Shown here piece after piece: positions 9,460 through 20,500 of a stretch of 53,306 nucleotides of DNA; within the stretch, counting starts at the first letter, position 1, and every line of letters begins with the position of its first letter. The notes beneath the pieces were generated by a model. It searched no databases. It worked only from the letters and a program-made list of their open reading frames with translations, and was not told the origin of the DNA. The DNA lies in contig NW_005178929.1 of the NCBI RefSeq assembly GCF_000350225.1, positions 218,837 to 272,142 on the forward strand, written 5' to 3'. Source of the DNA: Chondrus crispus. Lineage: Eukaryota > Rhodophyta > Florideophyceae > Gigartinales > Gigartinaceae. A program made the translations under genes and the position numbers.

Positions 9460-11027
9460 CAGTGCGCACTGAAAGTATAAGGACACCATTGAAACCTTGA
9501 CCTTACACAAAAATACGAAAGATATGATAATGAAAAGCAGCTCAAACGAAAGGGAAGAGAAAGAGTGTACAGAAACTGCAATCGTTTTAATAGTATGATA
9601 CTTCTTGTACGGTGACTTATCTTTAAAAACCTAAATACCACCGCACTGTAATTATAAGGACACTACACGATTACCAATAACGTAGCAGAGTAAACCATTT
9701 TTCGCCCAACCAAAACGGTACCGTACTATCTTCTCGAACATGGCTGGCCATCCCCGCCAACCGATGCCCACCATCTAGCTATTTAACATGCCGAAAGGGA
9801 AGCAATTAACAGACATGGAAAAACGTCAAATTCTCGTTCTCCACAACGAATGTTTGTCTGTCCGAGAGATCGCAGAGTCCATCAACAGATCGAAGACCGT
9901 CGTGCACAACTTTATAAAGAATCCGCAGGAATATAGATCTAAAAAGAGGAGTGGAAGACCTCCTAAACTAATGCCCGCTTTAAAGCGCAGGGTAATAAGG
10001 GAGGTTTCTAAAGGAGAAAAGTCTGCCAATCAGATCTGCAAGGCACTCGATTTACCGGTCCACCGGTCGCGCGTACAAGCCCTTTTGAGGAAAGATACTA
10101 ATCTAAATATAAAGTACACCAAGTTTATAAGTCCTCTAGTCCTCACTCCGATGCATATGAAACAAAGGCTAGATTGGCCTACAAATCATGTTACTTGGCA
10201 TGATGAGAAATAGAACAAAATTATTTTTTTCTGACGAGAAGAAGTTCAATTTGGATGGCCCCGATGGTTGTCATTACTACTGGCATGACTTAAGAAAGGA
10301 GAAAAAAGTTTTAAGCAGAGGTCACCAAGGAGGTGATTCCTTAATGATTTGGTCTTGCTTCTCTTACTACGGACGGAAAAATTTAGTAATAATGTATGGG
10401 AAAAATGATGCTGGAAGGTACTGTGAACTACTTAAGGACGATTTGCTACCGTTTGCGGCAGTGACGCATGGTGAGAATTGGACATATCAGCAAGATAACG
10501 CCTCTATACATCGTTCTTTTTATACTAAGAAATGGTTTACGGACAATGGCGTTGCTTTTTGCCGTGGCCTTCGCATTCACCAGACCTCAATCCCATCGAA
10601 AATCTATCGGATAGCAAGGAGTGTGTATGGAAATGGGAGGCAGTATCAGGATACTGTAGAGCTGTTTGAGGCTATTGTCCATTGCTGGCAGAATATCGAC
10701 CACAGTATTCTTGAGATTCTCGTTGGATCGATGCAGAGGCGTTGCATTGCTGTTTTGCGGAAGAATGGCGTCCGTGCGTCTAATTGAGATCGAAATAAAG
10801 AAGGCTTTTGATTGTACTTTTTGTGTTTGTCCTTATGGTTACAGTGCGGTTGTATTTAGTTTTTTAAAGATAAGTCACTGTACAAGTACCAAACTATAAA
10901 AACAATTGCCGTTTCTGTACAATCTTTCTCTTCCCTTTCGTTTGAGCTGCTTTTCATGATCATATCTTTCGTATTTTTGTGTAAGGTCAAGGTTTCAATG
11001 GTGTCCTTATACTTTCAGTGCGCACTG
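9460..11027 (+). mobile_element. Tc1/mariner-type transposon, decayed
   Basis: 1568 bp flanked by TA (9458-9459 and 11028-11029). The ends are long inverted repeats of about 200 bp starting CAGTGCGCACTGAAAG, itself containing a palindrome. Within each end the word TATAAGGACAC, or a close variant, occurs twice: at the tip (about 9475) and again at about 9653 on the left, and mirrored at about 10828 and 11010 on the right. This is the IR/DR layout known from long-ended Tc1 relatives such as Sleeping Beauty. The arms are still about 90% or more identical by eye. The transposase inside is frameshifted, so the copy is not autonomous. Confidence 0.94.
9788..10787 (+). pseudogene. Tc1-like DDE transposase, frameshifted
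   Basis: The first frame (9788-10213) encodes the DNA-binding half: a helix-turn-helix (VREIAESINRSKTVV), the basic GRPPKL linker and a second helix-turn-helix. A frameshift near 10205 moves the catalytic half to the frame read from about 10188. There the first Asp is seen in FSDEKKF and the second in QQDNASIH. The third catalytic segment PDLNPIENL (about 10580-10607) lies in yet another frame, so two more compensating indels flank it. Reading then returns to the earlier frame and ends at 10787. Total length about 330 codons, close to the family norm. Function lost. Confidence 0.92.
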
Positions 11028-11819
11028 TACGTTGGGGAACTACAGTCCACGCTGACCAAGGGAGTCAGTCCTGTTTCCACACGCCCACCCATCTTGAAAA
11101 TTCAACGGTTGATTCATATATAACTTCATTCTTGCCACAGAAAGGCTGCCTTCAGATGAAGCAACCTGAAACCGCTCTGGTGTCTACCTCTTGAGAGGAA
11201 GCTACACGTATACAGTAGACGACAACCGATTTGCCTCATACGTATGACCCCACCTTGCTTTTTGCAAAAATATATATACTGAAGATATTTGTAGTTTTAC
11301 GATGGTTGATGGTCAGTGGGACATCAGCTAAACAGGATCCAACATGCTACAGTAGCGCTACAGTAGAACAGGACGAATCAAACATTAAAAAGGACGAAAG
11401 ATTCAAAAGGAAAACAAAGAAAGAGAAAAAGACATGATGAAAAAAGGAGACACGACACGAGGGCGGCAGTGCCGGGAATGGGTTGGAGAGAAATAGACAT
11501 GGGGAGGAGAGGTAGCGAGATAGGACAGCTCGCTTGTACTACTTATGGGTCGGCGGCGAAGCGGGTACAGCGAGACGCCCGGCTGTCAGTAAGTGCTTAC
11601 AGACGCGTGCTATTCCTGTGGCGTTTTGTGAAGTTGTCAAGTCTTCCGTTGCACCCTTCCTCCCTTTATCTTTCTATCCCCCTTCTGCCCTTAAGGGGCA
11701 GTACCCTCCGCCGTCCCTACGGGTGCAGGTGTACACGTATACACATGTACACGTACGCGTAAGGACAAGTTTCACCCCTATACACACAGTGTACATTGAC
11801 GCGTACAACCCACCATTAA
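11028..11819. other. Intergenic stretch, no gene recognised
   Basis: Short open frames are present, but none has recognisable motifs. Visible features are an adjacent pair of TACAGTAG words near 11346-11365 and an alternating purine-pyrimidine tract rich in GTACAC/ACGTACGCG around 11729-11762. Translations of 11469-11762 and 11534-12121 look random, and the second crosses the edge of the next element. Confidence 0.5.
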
Positions 11820-12498
11820 GGGTCGTTCCAACTCCAATATTTAATGTACGGTACGGTATGGGTTTTCGATGGCAGCCGCTCATTGAGCATACATTACCAA
11901 AACTTCTTCCATACACTGGCACAGCTCCATTTCACGCGTACCGCATTTGGGACTTGCAAGCCGTTCCCCTGCAATTCCCCACCTCACTTTTTTTACGGAA
12001 CTCGATTGGCAATTTCGAATCGGGATCTTCTTCTTTTGATATGGCGGAGCAGACAGATTGTCAGCTTGATTTTATATCTCGGTGCTGTTATCACAACGCC
12101 CTGCATGTCTCCACAGAGTGACACCACGCGCACCCCTGAGAAACCATCATGTCCTCGCCCAGGCCTCCACCCCGCCAAGTGGAAAGATGGGACGCCTCTG
12201 CCCTTCAAGATGCAGAACAGGAGCGCACGCCTCCATGCCGGTCGACAGTGCTTGTAGCTCTCCAAAAGAAAGAAGAGGTTCCTCCTCAGCCTCTCGATCC
12301 ATCGTGCGATCGACCTCAGGACCGACATGCGAAATATCATTGCGGCTATAACAAGTTGGCCTCCGACTGTCGACAGTACTACTCAAACTACATACATTGT
12401 GATACTGTACACTGCTTGGAACAAAATTAAAAGTTTTCAATGTACATTATGGAAATCCATACCATACCGTACACAAACTTTTTGAGTTGGAACGACCC
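11820..12498. mobile_element. Non-autonomous PIF/Harbinger-like element (MITE-like)
   Basis: The 679-bp segment has terminal inverted repeats beginning GGGTCGTTCCAACTC on both sides. Weaker similarity continues inward to a GTACGGTAYGGTATGG stretch on both arms. The 3-bp sequence TAA flanks both ends (11817-11819 and 12499-12501), the target-site size and type of PIF/Harbinger transposons. No transposase or Myb-like ORF is inside; short open frames do not resemble known proteins. The superfamily call rests only on TSD length and the GG-start of the ends, so it is tentative, but the element boundaries are clear. Confidence 0.72.
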
Positions 12499-13512
12499 TA
12501 AGCTTGTCTGCAAAGTCACGAAAACGCGTAATTTCGAAACTTTTCCAGACAACGCGTTTGGCAAAACTCATATCATACCGAAAACTGGCGCCATGTGAGT
12601 TTTCCACGAGTTTCACATCCGCCCCATCACACCACTGCCGGATTGACCCGTCTTGCAGGAACACGAACTGGGTTTTTCGTTCTTTTCATCAGGACAAACA
12701 AACGAGTCTCAGACTGCACGGGTCGTATCGATATGCGTCATGGACGCCCGCATCGCTTCATCTGCGCAGAATCCATCAATGGATCAAAGCGCGACAGGAT
12801 CTGCCACAGATGCCACCGAAGCAACCGCCAAAGATAGACAAGTACGAGCTTCTAAAAAGCAGTCCTTTCCAAACGGCTACCCTTAGCCTGTCAAGAAGAC
12901 GAAACACATCGCCCTTTCGACTGAGAACCTTTCTATCCATCCTTGTGACGAGCTACAATATTTGCCTCAGCGAGGGAGTCGCGCAGGTGCCCGTGATCCG
13001 TCGGGCGGCACAACGTTGTACCAGACTTGCGTTTGTTGCGGGCAGGCACCCACCCTGCTGGAGGTCAGTCCGCGAAACCCGTGGCGGAATTTTTCAAACT
13101 CGGGTTTACTTTACATCCAGCGATTTTGTGGCCAAATAAAAAACAGCGCCTTATTATTGCGGACAACCTTATTATATCGGAACTTTACAAAGTCAGTTGG
13201 ACACCATTTCTTTAACGTACATGCCCTTGGCAATAATGTCTTACAAAACGTTGGCATAGCAGGTGTCAATACACACAAACGCTAAGAATCTATTCAAGTT
13301 TCAATACCAGGTTGACTTTTTAAACAGGCGTTTTGGTTTCCAAAGATATCAACACATAACGTTTTGCGGTTGGTCAAAAACGCTTATTTTCTAGACATTC
13401 TAAAAAAGGCCGCAAAACACGTCCAGAGCTCACTAAACGCCGTCCTTCCGCAACACACAACTGAACTGCGGTGTCGAGAGTATCTTTTTCCTTCTTGTGG
13501 AGCAAGCACAAG
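12499..13512. other. Intergenic stretch, possible decayed gene, not identified
   Basis: A plus-strand frame is open from 12504 to 13139 (about 210 codons), and others overlap at 12962-13285. Their translations contain no motif I know and show no bias that separates them from chance. The stretch ends with ACAAG (13508-13512), the target duplication of the older Gypsy element. Confidence 0.4.
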
Positions 13513-13738
13513 TGTAATAACTCCGGGGACCGAGGAGTCGGGATAACCAAAGTATGTTGTTGGTTGTGCAGATGAAGGATCGATGAGGGTTTATTGACGA
13601 GAAGCGAACTCGTCGGCGCTTAAGTCAAACCGGAATCCGGAATGAGCTGCTGTTCTAATTACAGGCCAGCTCTTGATTATTCTAAATTACACCGTAGAAA
13701 CTACATCTACAGAAAACCGAGTTCGGAATTAGAGTAGA
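13513..13738 (-). repeat. 3' LTR of the older Gypsy element
   Basis: 226 bp, starting TGTAATAACTCC on the plus strand. It matches 28732-28957 with about 4 mismatches and equal length. On the minus strand it ends in ATTACA. The outer edge is fixed by the ACAAG duplication; the inner edge may extend to about 13756. Confidence 0.85.
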
Positions 13739-13766
13739 ACCAGACCATCAGTCACACTCCCCTCTT

Positions 13767-14343
13767 TCAAAGCGCAAGAATCTTCCGAGCTTTTTCGACC
13801 AGCTCGCGAGGACTGTTCTTGCGTTTCAGCAGACGTTCGAGCATACGAGGAACATCCTCGTAAACCTTAACAATGGGCTCGAGAGTATCATCCGAATTCG
13901 GTAAGCCCTTCCAGCGGACTACAACGTAGACGCCATCAAGGTGTTCTTCCAGTCGCAAGAGGCGCTGTACTATCATTCCGGTTTCGGATTGTAGAACATG
14001 GGACATAAATGCGTCTGTGTCCAGCGTCGGATCATGATAGAACTTAAGCCTGCTGGCATTGCTCTTCCGATTCTCCGACTCGTAGATCCTTGACTAGGTA
14101 GACGTAGTCATTTATTGCGCGTAGCACGCGTCGCGGTCCGCGCCAACGGAGAGCAAGTTTTTCACCCGCGAAGAAGTCTTCCCTGGCAACAAGCACGAAG
14201 TCTCCATCCGTAAAATTCGGCAGCGTTCCACTTGAGGCTTTTTTTCGTCCGAGATTCCGGTTCTTGTCCACAGTATCTCGTACGATCGGATGTAACTCAG
14301 CGACGCGCGCCTTGAGGGTGCTGATACTGAGAAGCTTTTCTAG
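13767..14343 (-). pseudogene. Integrase C-terminus and chromodomain of the older Gypsy element
   Basis: This is the 3' piece of the older element's pol, cut off by the nested insertion at the CTTAG duplication (14344-14348 and 24500-24504). The frame is continuous across the duplication. The first frame (to about 14044) gives the integrase C-terminal barrel-like region with LALRWRGPRRVL. A frameshift near 14065-14075 leads to the frame ending at 13767, which carries a chromodomain (about 13800-13960) with YVVVRWKG and the segment DDTLEP. Chromodomains in this position steer integration to marked chromatin in chromoviruses. Confidence 0.88.
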
Positions 14344-14348
14344 CTTAG

Positions 14349-14917
14349 TGTAGTACAACGGCGCGAAGGCAACGGCGCCACCGCTGCCGCCCCAGGATAC
14401 AGTACGATGGCTGTAAGCGCGAGAAGAACTGTAAGGAGTTATATTTACAGCACACGGCCGGTGCGGAGTACAGTAGTACCCCGCTGGTTACACGTGTAGG
14501 ATCCGAACGGTAAGTAATTAGTAGTTAATGGCACAAATGAGCCAATTTAGCACAGTAGCTGGTATACAGTAAGTAACAGCTACTGTAGCGGGACAGGTGT
14601 CCTGGCGTAGCACTTAGGGGTTAAGACCGTGGGCACCTGCCCTGTTCCAGTAAACGGGGGCAGACTCGCCTCCCTTCCCTTTACGGCTTTTTGCTAACTC
14701 CGTCCGGTTTTACCTCTAAGTCTCACGCTTCTAACCCGTGACCGGCCGTCCGGATCTAACACCGCCGACCGGCTGTGCTTCACCGGCCACGTGAGCCTTC
14801 CCTCTTTTCGAGTCGTTCCGTACGGTTTGCGCTCGCGTGGGTTATCCAGAGGCGCGCGCTCCCTTACCTCTAACCCCCCTCGTTCCGAGTGGTCGGGACG
14901 AAGGTAGTTATACCACA
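14349..14917 (+). repeat. 5' LTR of the nested Gypsy element
   Basis: 569 bp with TG...CA ends. It holds four TACAGTA/TACTGTA words (14398, 14469, 14565, 14581) and four CCGNNCGG palindromes (14503, 14700, 14746, 14818), both well above chance. It should contain the element promoter. Confidence 0.95.
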
Positions 14918-14920
14918 TTT

Positions 14921-14938
14921 TGGTACTCTTGTGGAGGG
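14921..14938 (+). other. Primer-binding site of the nested Gypsy element
   Basis: TGGTACTCTTGTGGAGGG lies three bases after the 5' LTR and starts with TGG, the complement of tRNA CCA. The identical 18-mer is found at the same place in the element at 30355-41608 (40987-41004, minus strand). The donor tRNA is not identified. The implied first acceptor pair A1-U72 is typical of initiator Met tRNAs, but the rest differs from the plant sequence. Confidence 0.8.
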
Positions 14939-15350
14939 GATAACTACAGAGGTTGAGCCCGCACTGGATCGCCAGCGCGAGCAACTACCGATCGGATTGA
15001 AAGAGGTCGAAAATCACCGCGTCGATCGCCAGTGATCATCGACAATGAACCGTGCGGATTTCGCCGGATAAGATACGGCCTCCGGGCGAGCAAGTACCCG
15101 CAGTGGCAGAGGCGCACAGCGCCCCCAGATCGACAATCCGGAAGCCCTGCTACGCCCGCCGTCTACCAGGGGCCAGAGGACCCCTTCCGTTTGGGACACC
15201 ACCGCCGGGCTACCGGCTGGTGGGGGGAACCGCGTACAAGTACTGTACGACGCGTTACTCCCGCGACTACAAACCTGGATAGAGGATTTCCTCGCTGAGG
15301 AACTACCTCAGGTCGTCCAGGTTTGCCTCGACCGAACGGCACCAAGACTG

Positions 15351-17495
15351 GTGGCGGAGCATGCGGACGCCGCGCTCTGCGCCCTGCTGGACGAGAAAAT
15401 CGCCCCCCTCGTACGCGACGAGGTGGTGGCAGCGCTCGCCGCGGAGGGGGACGAATCTCCGACCGCATTGGCTCTAAAGGGAGCTATTAGCTCCGCCGTG
15501 GCCATCCGTCTGGCCACGACATTCACCGACACGGGAGGCGCGGTACCGCCGCCGGCGCCGCGCCGTGAAACCGTTCCGGACTCAAGCTTTAATATCGCTG
15601 ATCCGATCGGCGCCGTACCCGGGCTTGATAGGATGGACCCTCACCCGGAGGGCAGAGCCATCTATCTCCCAACCGTTCACGGTGCTACAGGGAGGACCAC
15701 AGAAAATGTCCTCCCCATACTCGCCGGTACGGGCGGCCTCCGCGGGACAGACAACCGCCTGGGGCTCCCCGAGACAGAGAATCGGGACCCGTACCGGTTG
15801 AGCAGAAGACGTGCACCCAGCACGCACAGAACCGAAGCGGAATACACCCGGTATTCTGAGGCAGAAGACCCCCGTCACAGGACGGATGAAGACCGCGAGG
15901 AACGCCGCTGGCGATACTGCGATAACCGCGAGGCACGCCACGGGCGATACCGCGATGCCGGAGGGGGAGGATACCCCTCCAATGATGACCCATCCGGTTC
16001 GGAAGACTCTCGCAGGCGGGGCCACAGGGCACGCCGCGATAGAAGCCGAGACCAGCACCGGCACGACCCGTCCGACTCGGAAGACTACCACACCCAGTCG
16101 GATGAGGGGCTTCGTTGCTCGAGCAGACGCCGCCGGGCTGACCCGACGAGCGACGAGCGACGGCCCACGGTAATCAGGCCCCTCAATGACGTATTAACCA
16201 AGGCCGTCAACTACAAGACCTACCGCCTGGAACGGCGTAGCTCGCGCTACGACTCCACAGTAGCGCGGCACATTAACCGTTACCGGAAAAAACTGGACGT
16301 GCAGATGAGGTCCCACACGTTCAGCGGTCAGGATCCGATTGCGGTATTGGGATTCCTCGCACGCCTCAAGATGGCGTGCGACCACAACGGGATCACCGAG
16401 GGAGCCGCCGTGTGGTGCTTCCAGTTCTACCTCACCGGTCAGGCTCACGCCCTACTCCAGTCCCGTCTCAATGGAAATACCATGGCGGTTGACGTGGAGC
16501 GGCGCGAACTGCTCAGGACGTACCCGCAGGTCGTCAACTTTTTGTTGCGTACCTATGCGACCGATGAGGTAATTTTCGAAGCGGTTGGTGACGTGACCTC
16601 CTTCCGTCAAAGTTCGAACATGACGGAGGAGGTCTACAGTAACCACCTCTGGGACAAGGCTCTCCGATGCGGTACGGTATTCTCCGACCGGCGGTTGAAG
16701 TCCCTGTTCGTCGAGGGGTTACTTCCCGCCACGTGCGCGCAGGTCCGCAATTACCTCGCGACGCACCCGGATGTGGATTACCAATCCGTCGCTCGCTATG
16801 CGCAAGCGATCGGGGAAACCAATCGGGCTTCCCGTCGACAGGGGATGTCCGCCATGGCACACCGAGAACCGCCCAGAGCGGCTAGAAGACCTGACCGCAC
16901 CGCAAGGACGAGACCCGTGCTGTCGGTTGAGTCGGCATCCGACATCCCGACTGCTGGGGGATTTGCTGAAGAAGCAATCCTGGCCGTGACGGACCAAACC
17001 GCCACGCCGACCTCGATGAGCTCGCCACCGACGAGTTTCTATCCGTCGCCAGCAGCTTCGACGGCGGGCGCCCCGGTTCCGCCCGCCAACCCTGGCGACG
17101 TGCGCACAGGACCGTACGGGAGGCAAGGGCAGGATACACGCGTCCGGTTCTCCGGCGGGAGATTTCCCGGACCGCCACCGTGCCGGTTCTGCCTGGACAC
17201 CACGCACCGACAAGAGGGGTGCCTCGTCGTTGCCGATGCGGGCCTGCGGGCCAAGCTTCTGGAGGCACGAGAGGCCAACTACCAGAAGCTACGCATCGGG
17301 CAAGGCCTCCGCCCGGGATCCCCGTTCAACCGCCAGGGGCCGTCCGCTTGGCGAAACCAGCGTCAAACGGCCCCTGCGGGCGTCAACGTGGTCGAGGAAC
17401 CGCACCTCGACCACACCGAGGACCCCGTGGTACGAGCCGCGGATGAGACCCGTGAGGACTTGCTGCTGATGGGGGAAGCCGGGGAGGACGCGTAG
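15351..17495 (+). CDS. gag of the nested Gypsy element
   Basis: 714 residues as listed. The frame is actually open from about 15072, and codons 15237-15350 already align with the gag of the sister element, so 15351 is not the true start. The likely initiator is the ATG at about 15046, with a frameshift in the first 70 codons. The first third is charged and low in complexity (Arg/Asp/Glu/Ser-rich). A capsid-like region follows with SHTFSGQDPIAVLGFLARL and DKALRCGTVFSDRRL. A canonical zinc knuckle C-x2-C-x4-H-x4-C (CRFCLDTTHRQEGC, about 17181-17222) binds genomic RNA. The stop at 17493-17495 precedes pol, which lies in another frame. Confidence 0.9.
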   Translation: MAEHADAALCALLDEKIAPLVRDEVVAALAAEGDESPTALALKGAISSAVAIRLATTFTDTGGAVPPPAPRRETVPDSSFNIADPIGAVPGLDRMDPHPEGRAIYLPTVHGATGRTTENVLPILAGTGGLRGTDNRLGLPETENRDPYRLSRRRAPSTHRTEAEYTRYSEAEDPRHRTDEDREERRWRYCDNREARHGRYRDAGGGGYPSNDDPSGSEDSRRRGHRARRDRSRDQHRHDPSDSEDYHTQSDEGLRCSSRRRRADPTSDERRPTVIRPLNDVLTKAVNYKTYRLERRSSRYDSTVARHINRYRKKLDVQMRSHTFSGQDPIAVLGFLARLKMACDHNGITEGAAVWCFQFYLTGQAHALLQSRLNGNTMAVDVERRELLRTYPQVVNFLLRTYATDEVIFEAVGDVTSFRQSSNMTEEVYSNHLWDKALRCGTVFSDRRLKSLFVEGLLPATCAQVRNYLATHPDVDYQSVARYAQAIGETNRASRRQGMSAMAHREPPRAARRPDRTARTRPVLSVESASDIPTAGGFAEEAILAVTDQTATPTSMSSPPTSFYPSPAASTAGAPVPPANPGDVRTGPYGRQGQDTRVRFSGGRFPGPPPCRFCLDTTHRQEGCLVVADAGLRAKLLEAREANYQKLRIGQGLRPGSPFNRQGPSAWRNQRQTAPAGVNVVEEPHLDHTEDPVVRAADETREDLLLMGEAGEDA

Positions 17496-17515
17496 AGGCG
17501 ACGACGTCTCTCCCC

Positions 17516-20500
17516 GTGCCCAGCCTCAGAAGCTTAGGCACCCCCGATCCGGCTGCGCCAGTGGAAGCGCAGCCGGGTAACCGAACGGAAGTCCAGGCCA
17601 TCTGCTTCTTCAAGAAGCAGAATTACAAGATCTCCGCGACGGTTGGTCAGAAGCAGGCGTTGATGGTCGCCATCACACCAGTGCTGGACTCAGGAGCCGG
17701 CCCGAACCTCATCCATTTACGGTGTGTCGCCGAGTCGTGGCGACCATCGATAAAACCGGTTCGGAGCCCAGCGCTCATCGACGCGTCAAACCGCGCGATG
17801 AAGGCACTAGGGTAAATCCCCCTGCTCGTCCGAATCGGTGAGTTTGTGGCGCGCGTCCCGTTCCTGGTAGTCACGAGCCTCGCCGTGGACTGTATCCTCG
17901 GTACGACCTTCCTGGATCGCCACGTCAAGGCGATCCTCCCACCGCAACGGAAGGTCGTGTTCCACGACGCGCCACCCGTGGCGTTGGTCGGAACAACCCC
18001 CTCTAGGCACGACCGCAAGATGGCCTCGAGGAGCACGGCACAACAACTACCGCCGTCGGATAAACCCGAACGGAAGCAGGTGGCGTTCCCCGCCAACACA
18101 CCGTCACGGAAGATCCGCCTCGTCAGAGGGGTGACAATTCCCCCGATGACGCAGGCCATGGTGAGGGTCGCCACGCCGGTGGGGGGGCTGTGTTTTTTAC
18201 AGAACTCCCCAAAAACCGCGCACAGGAATTTGACCCTCATGGCACAGGGGGTCATGGATGTTGCCCCCGAAAAACCGTTCTCGGTAATGCTCAGCAATTT
18301 TGGGCACCGCTCGGTTCACATCCCGAAGCATACCGTAGTCGGACTGGCTCTCCCGTCGCCCACTCACATCCTGACCCTTGGCGACTCGGCCGCGGAAGCG
18401 GCCGAAGCTAAGGAAGGGGGAGGGATATTTAATTCCAACCTCTCAACCGCAAACGAGGGCGCGGAAGAAGCCGCTGACAGCCGTACGGACAAGGGCGGGG
18501 CTGAACAAGCCACGCCGCCCAAGGCGCACCCCGGGGCGGTTGGAACGGATAAACCCGAAGACACCGCCGCCCCTGAGGAGGACCCCAACGCCTGGCAGGA
18601 GGACGTCCACATCGGTGCCGAGGACGAGGAGGTACGCTCGGAGATCCTCGAGGTACTGTCCGAATTCAAGGACATGTGGACCGGCCGGCTGGGAAAAATC
18701 GGGGCCACGAAGCACCGGATTGAGCTCAAGCCCGGTGCTCGCCCGATTTACCAGGCGCCTTACCGCGCCGGACCAACCGCACGGGAAAAAGAGAAAACGG
18801 AGATCGACGGCATGCTCCGGGCAGGGGTAATCGAACCCGCCACGGCCGAATGGGCAAGCCCCGTGGTATTCGTCCCTAAAAAGGATGGTACCATGCGGTT
18901 CTGTGTCGACTACAGAAAGTTCAACGCAGTCACCGTTCGGGATTCCTATCCGTTGCCGAGGATGGACGAGTGCATCGATTCCCTCGGCGACGCTACTGTC
19001 TTTACCACGCTGGATTGCAACAGCGGGTATTGGCAAGTAGAAATCGCCGAGGAGGACCGCGACAAGACGACGTTTGCGTCGCATTGCGGGTTGTACCGTT
19101 TCCTCCGCATGCCGTTAGGTTTGAAGAACGCCCCCGCGACCTTTCAGCGGGCCGTCGACATCATACTGTCGCGGGTAAAGTTGGAAACAGCTCTGGTCTA
19201 CCTGGATGATGTTATCATCTACTCCAAGACCGTAACGGAACACGTCGCGCACGTCCGCGGGGTTCTACGCCTACTGCGGGAAGCGGGCGTGTCGCTGAAG
19301 CTGTCGAAGTGCGCCTTCTTCGACACCTCGGTCACCTACCTGGGACACGTGATTCGACCAGGCAGGTTGGAGGTCGAGCGCCGCAACGTGGTCGCCATCG
19401 AGTGCGCTCGACCTCCTCAGAACCAAACGGAATTGCGGTCATTCTTAGGAATGTGCAACGTGTACCGTCGGTTCGTGAAGAGCTTCGCGAAAATAGCCGC
19501 TCCGCTGAACCGGAAGACGGGGAAAAATCAACCCTTCGAGTTTGAGGTTCTTACTGATGAGGAATACGAGGCGTTCGTGAAACTCAAGAAGCGCCTCGTG
19601 TCCCCACCGATCCTCGCCCTACCCCGTTACGGAAAGAAATACACCCTGGACACGGACGCTTGCGCGTACCAGGTCGGCTGTGCCCTACTACAGGAGCAGC
19701 CGGACGGCGACCGCCTACCGATCCGTTATTGGAGCCGCGCTCTCACGGACGCGGAGAGGAACTACACCACTACCGAGAAGGAATGCCTCGCTGTCGTATG
19801 GAGTATTCTCACGCTTCGACCATACCTGTATGGGAATACGTTCGACCTCCGTACGGATCATGAGGCCCTCCGCTGGGTTCTCAACCTGGCGGATAGCTCC
19901 GGCCGGCTAGCGCGCTGGCGTCTCCGCCTAGCCGAGTACTACTACGACGTACAGTACCGGCCGGGTATTAAGCACCAACTCGCGGATGGTGTATCACGCC
20001 TCCGAGTTGACGGCGCAACCTCCGAACCGGTTGACGACGAAGTCCCGTGTTTCGCGGTACAATGGCGAGAGGAGGAGAATAACCCCCGCCAAGGTACCGT
20101 ACACTAGGAGACCCCCGTCGACCCGGGGAGAGCTGAGCACGCGTTCGCGGTTATACCCGAAGAACGCGACGTCTCATCCGTAACGGTGGAAGAGTTCCTT
20201 CGGGAACAGGCCGAGGACCCCTTCTGTAGGGCGGCCGCCGAGACTGTGGGGAACCCGGACTCGCGGTACGACGTTGACCGATACGGGTTCGTCGTCCGCA
20301 AGTCCCCCCTCGATGGGACCCTGCAGCGGGTTTTACCGAAGCGGCTCCGAGCAAAGATATTGTACCTCGCCCATCATCCCCGCCTAGCCGGACACCTGGG
20401 CGGTACGAGGATGTACTATACCCTCCGGCGGGAATATTATTGGCCTCATATGGCCAACGACGCCTTCAGTACCGTACGGAACTGCGCGTCATGCGCTGCC

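Noticed and set aside
11729..11762. Alternating GTACAC/ACGTACGCG tract as a Z-DNA or regulatory element
   Set aside because: Too short and without context; such words are common across this window.
13739..13756. Extending the older Gypsy LTR by 18 bp to the purine tract, with TG at the new edge
   Set aside because: The other LTR copy does not share these bases, and the ACAAG duplication fits the 226-bp boundaries; noted as an uncertainty only.
17815..20107. Readthrough of the two pol stops as programmed recoding
   Set aside because: The sister element has ordinary sense codons at both positions, and the first stop falls inside the protease, so decay is the simpler reading.
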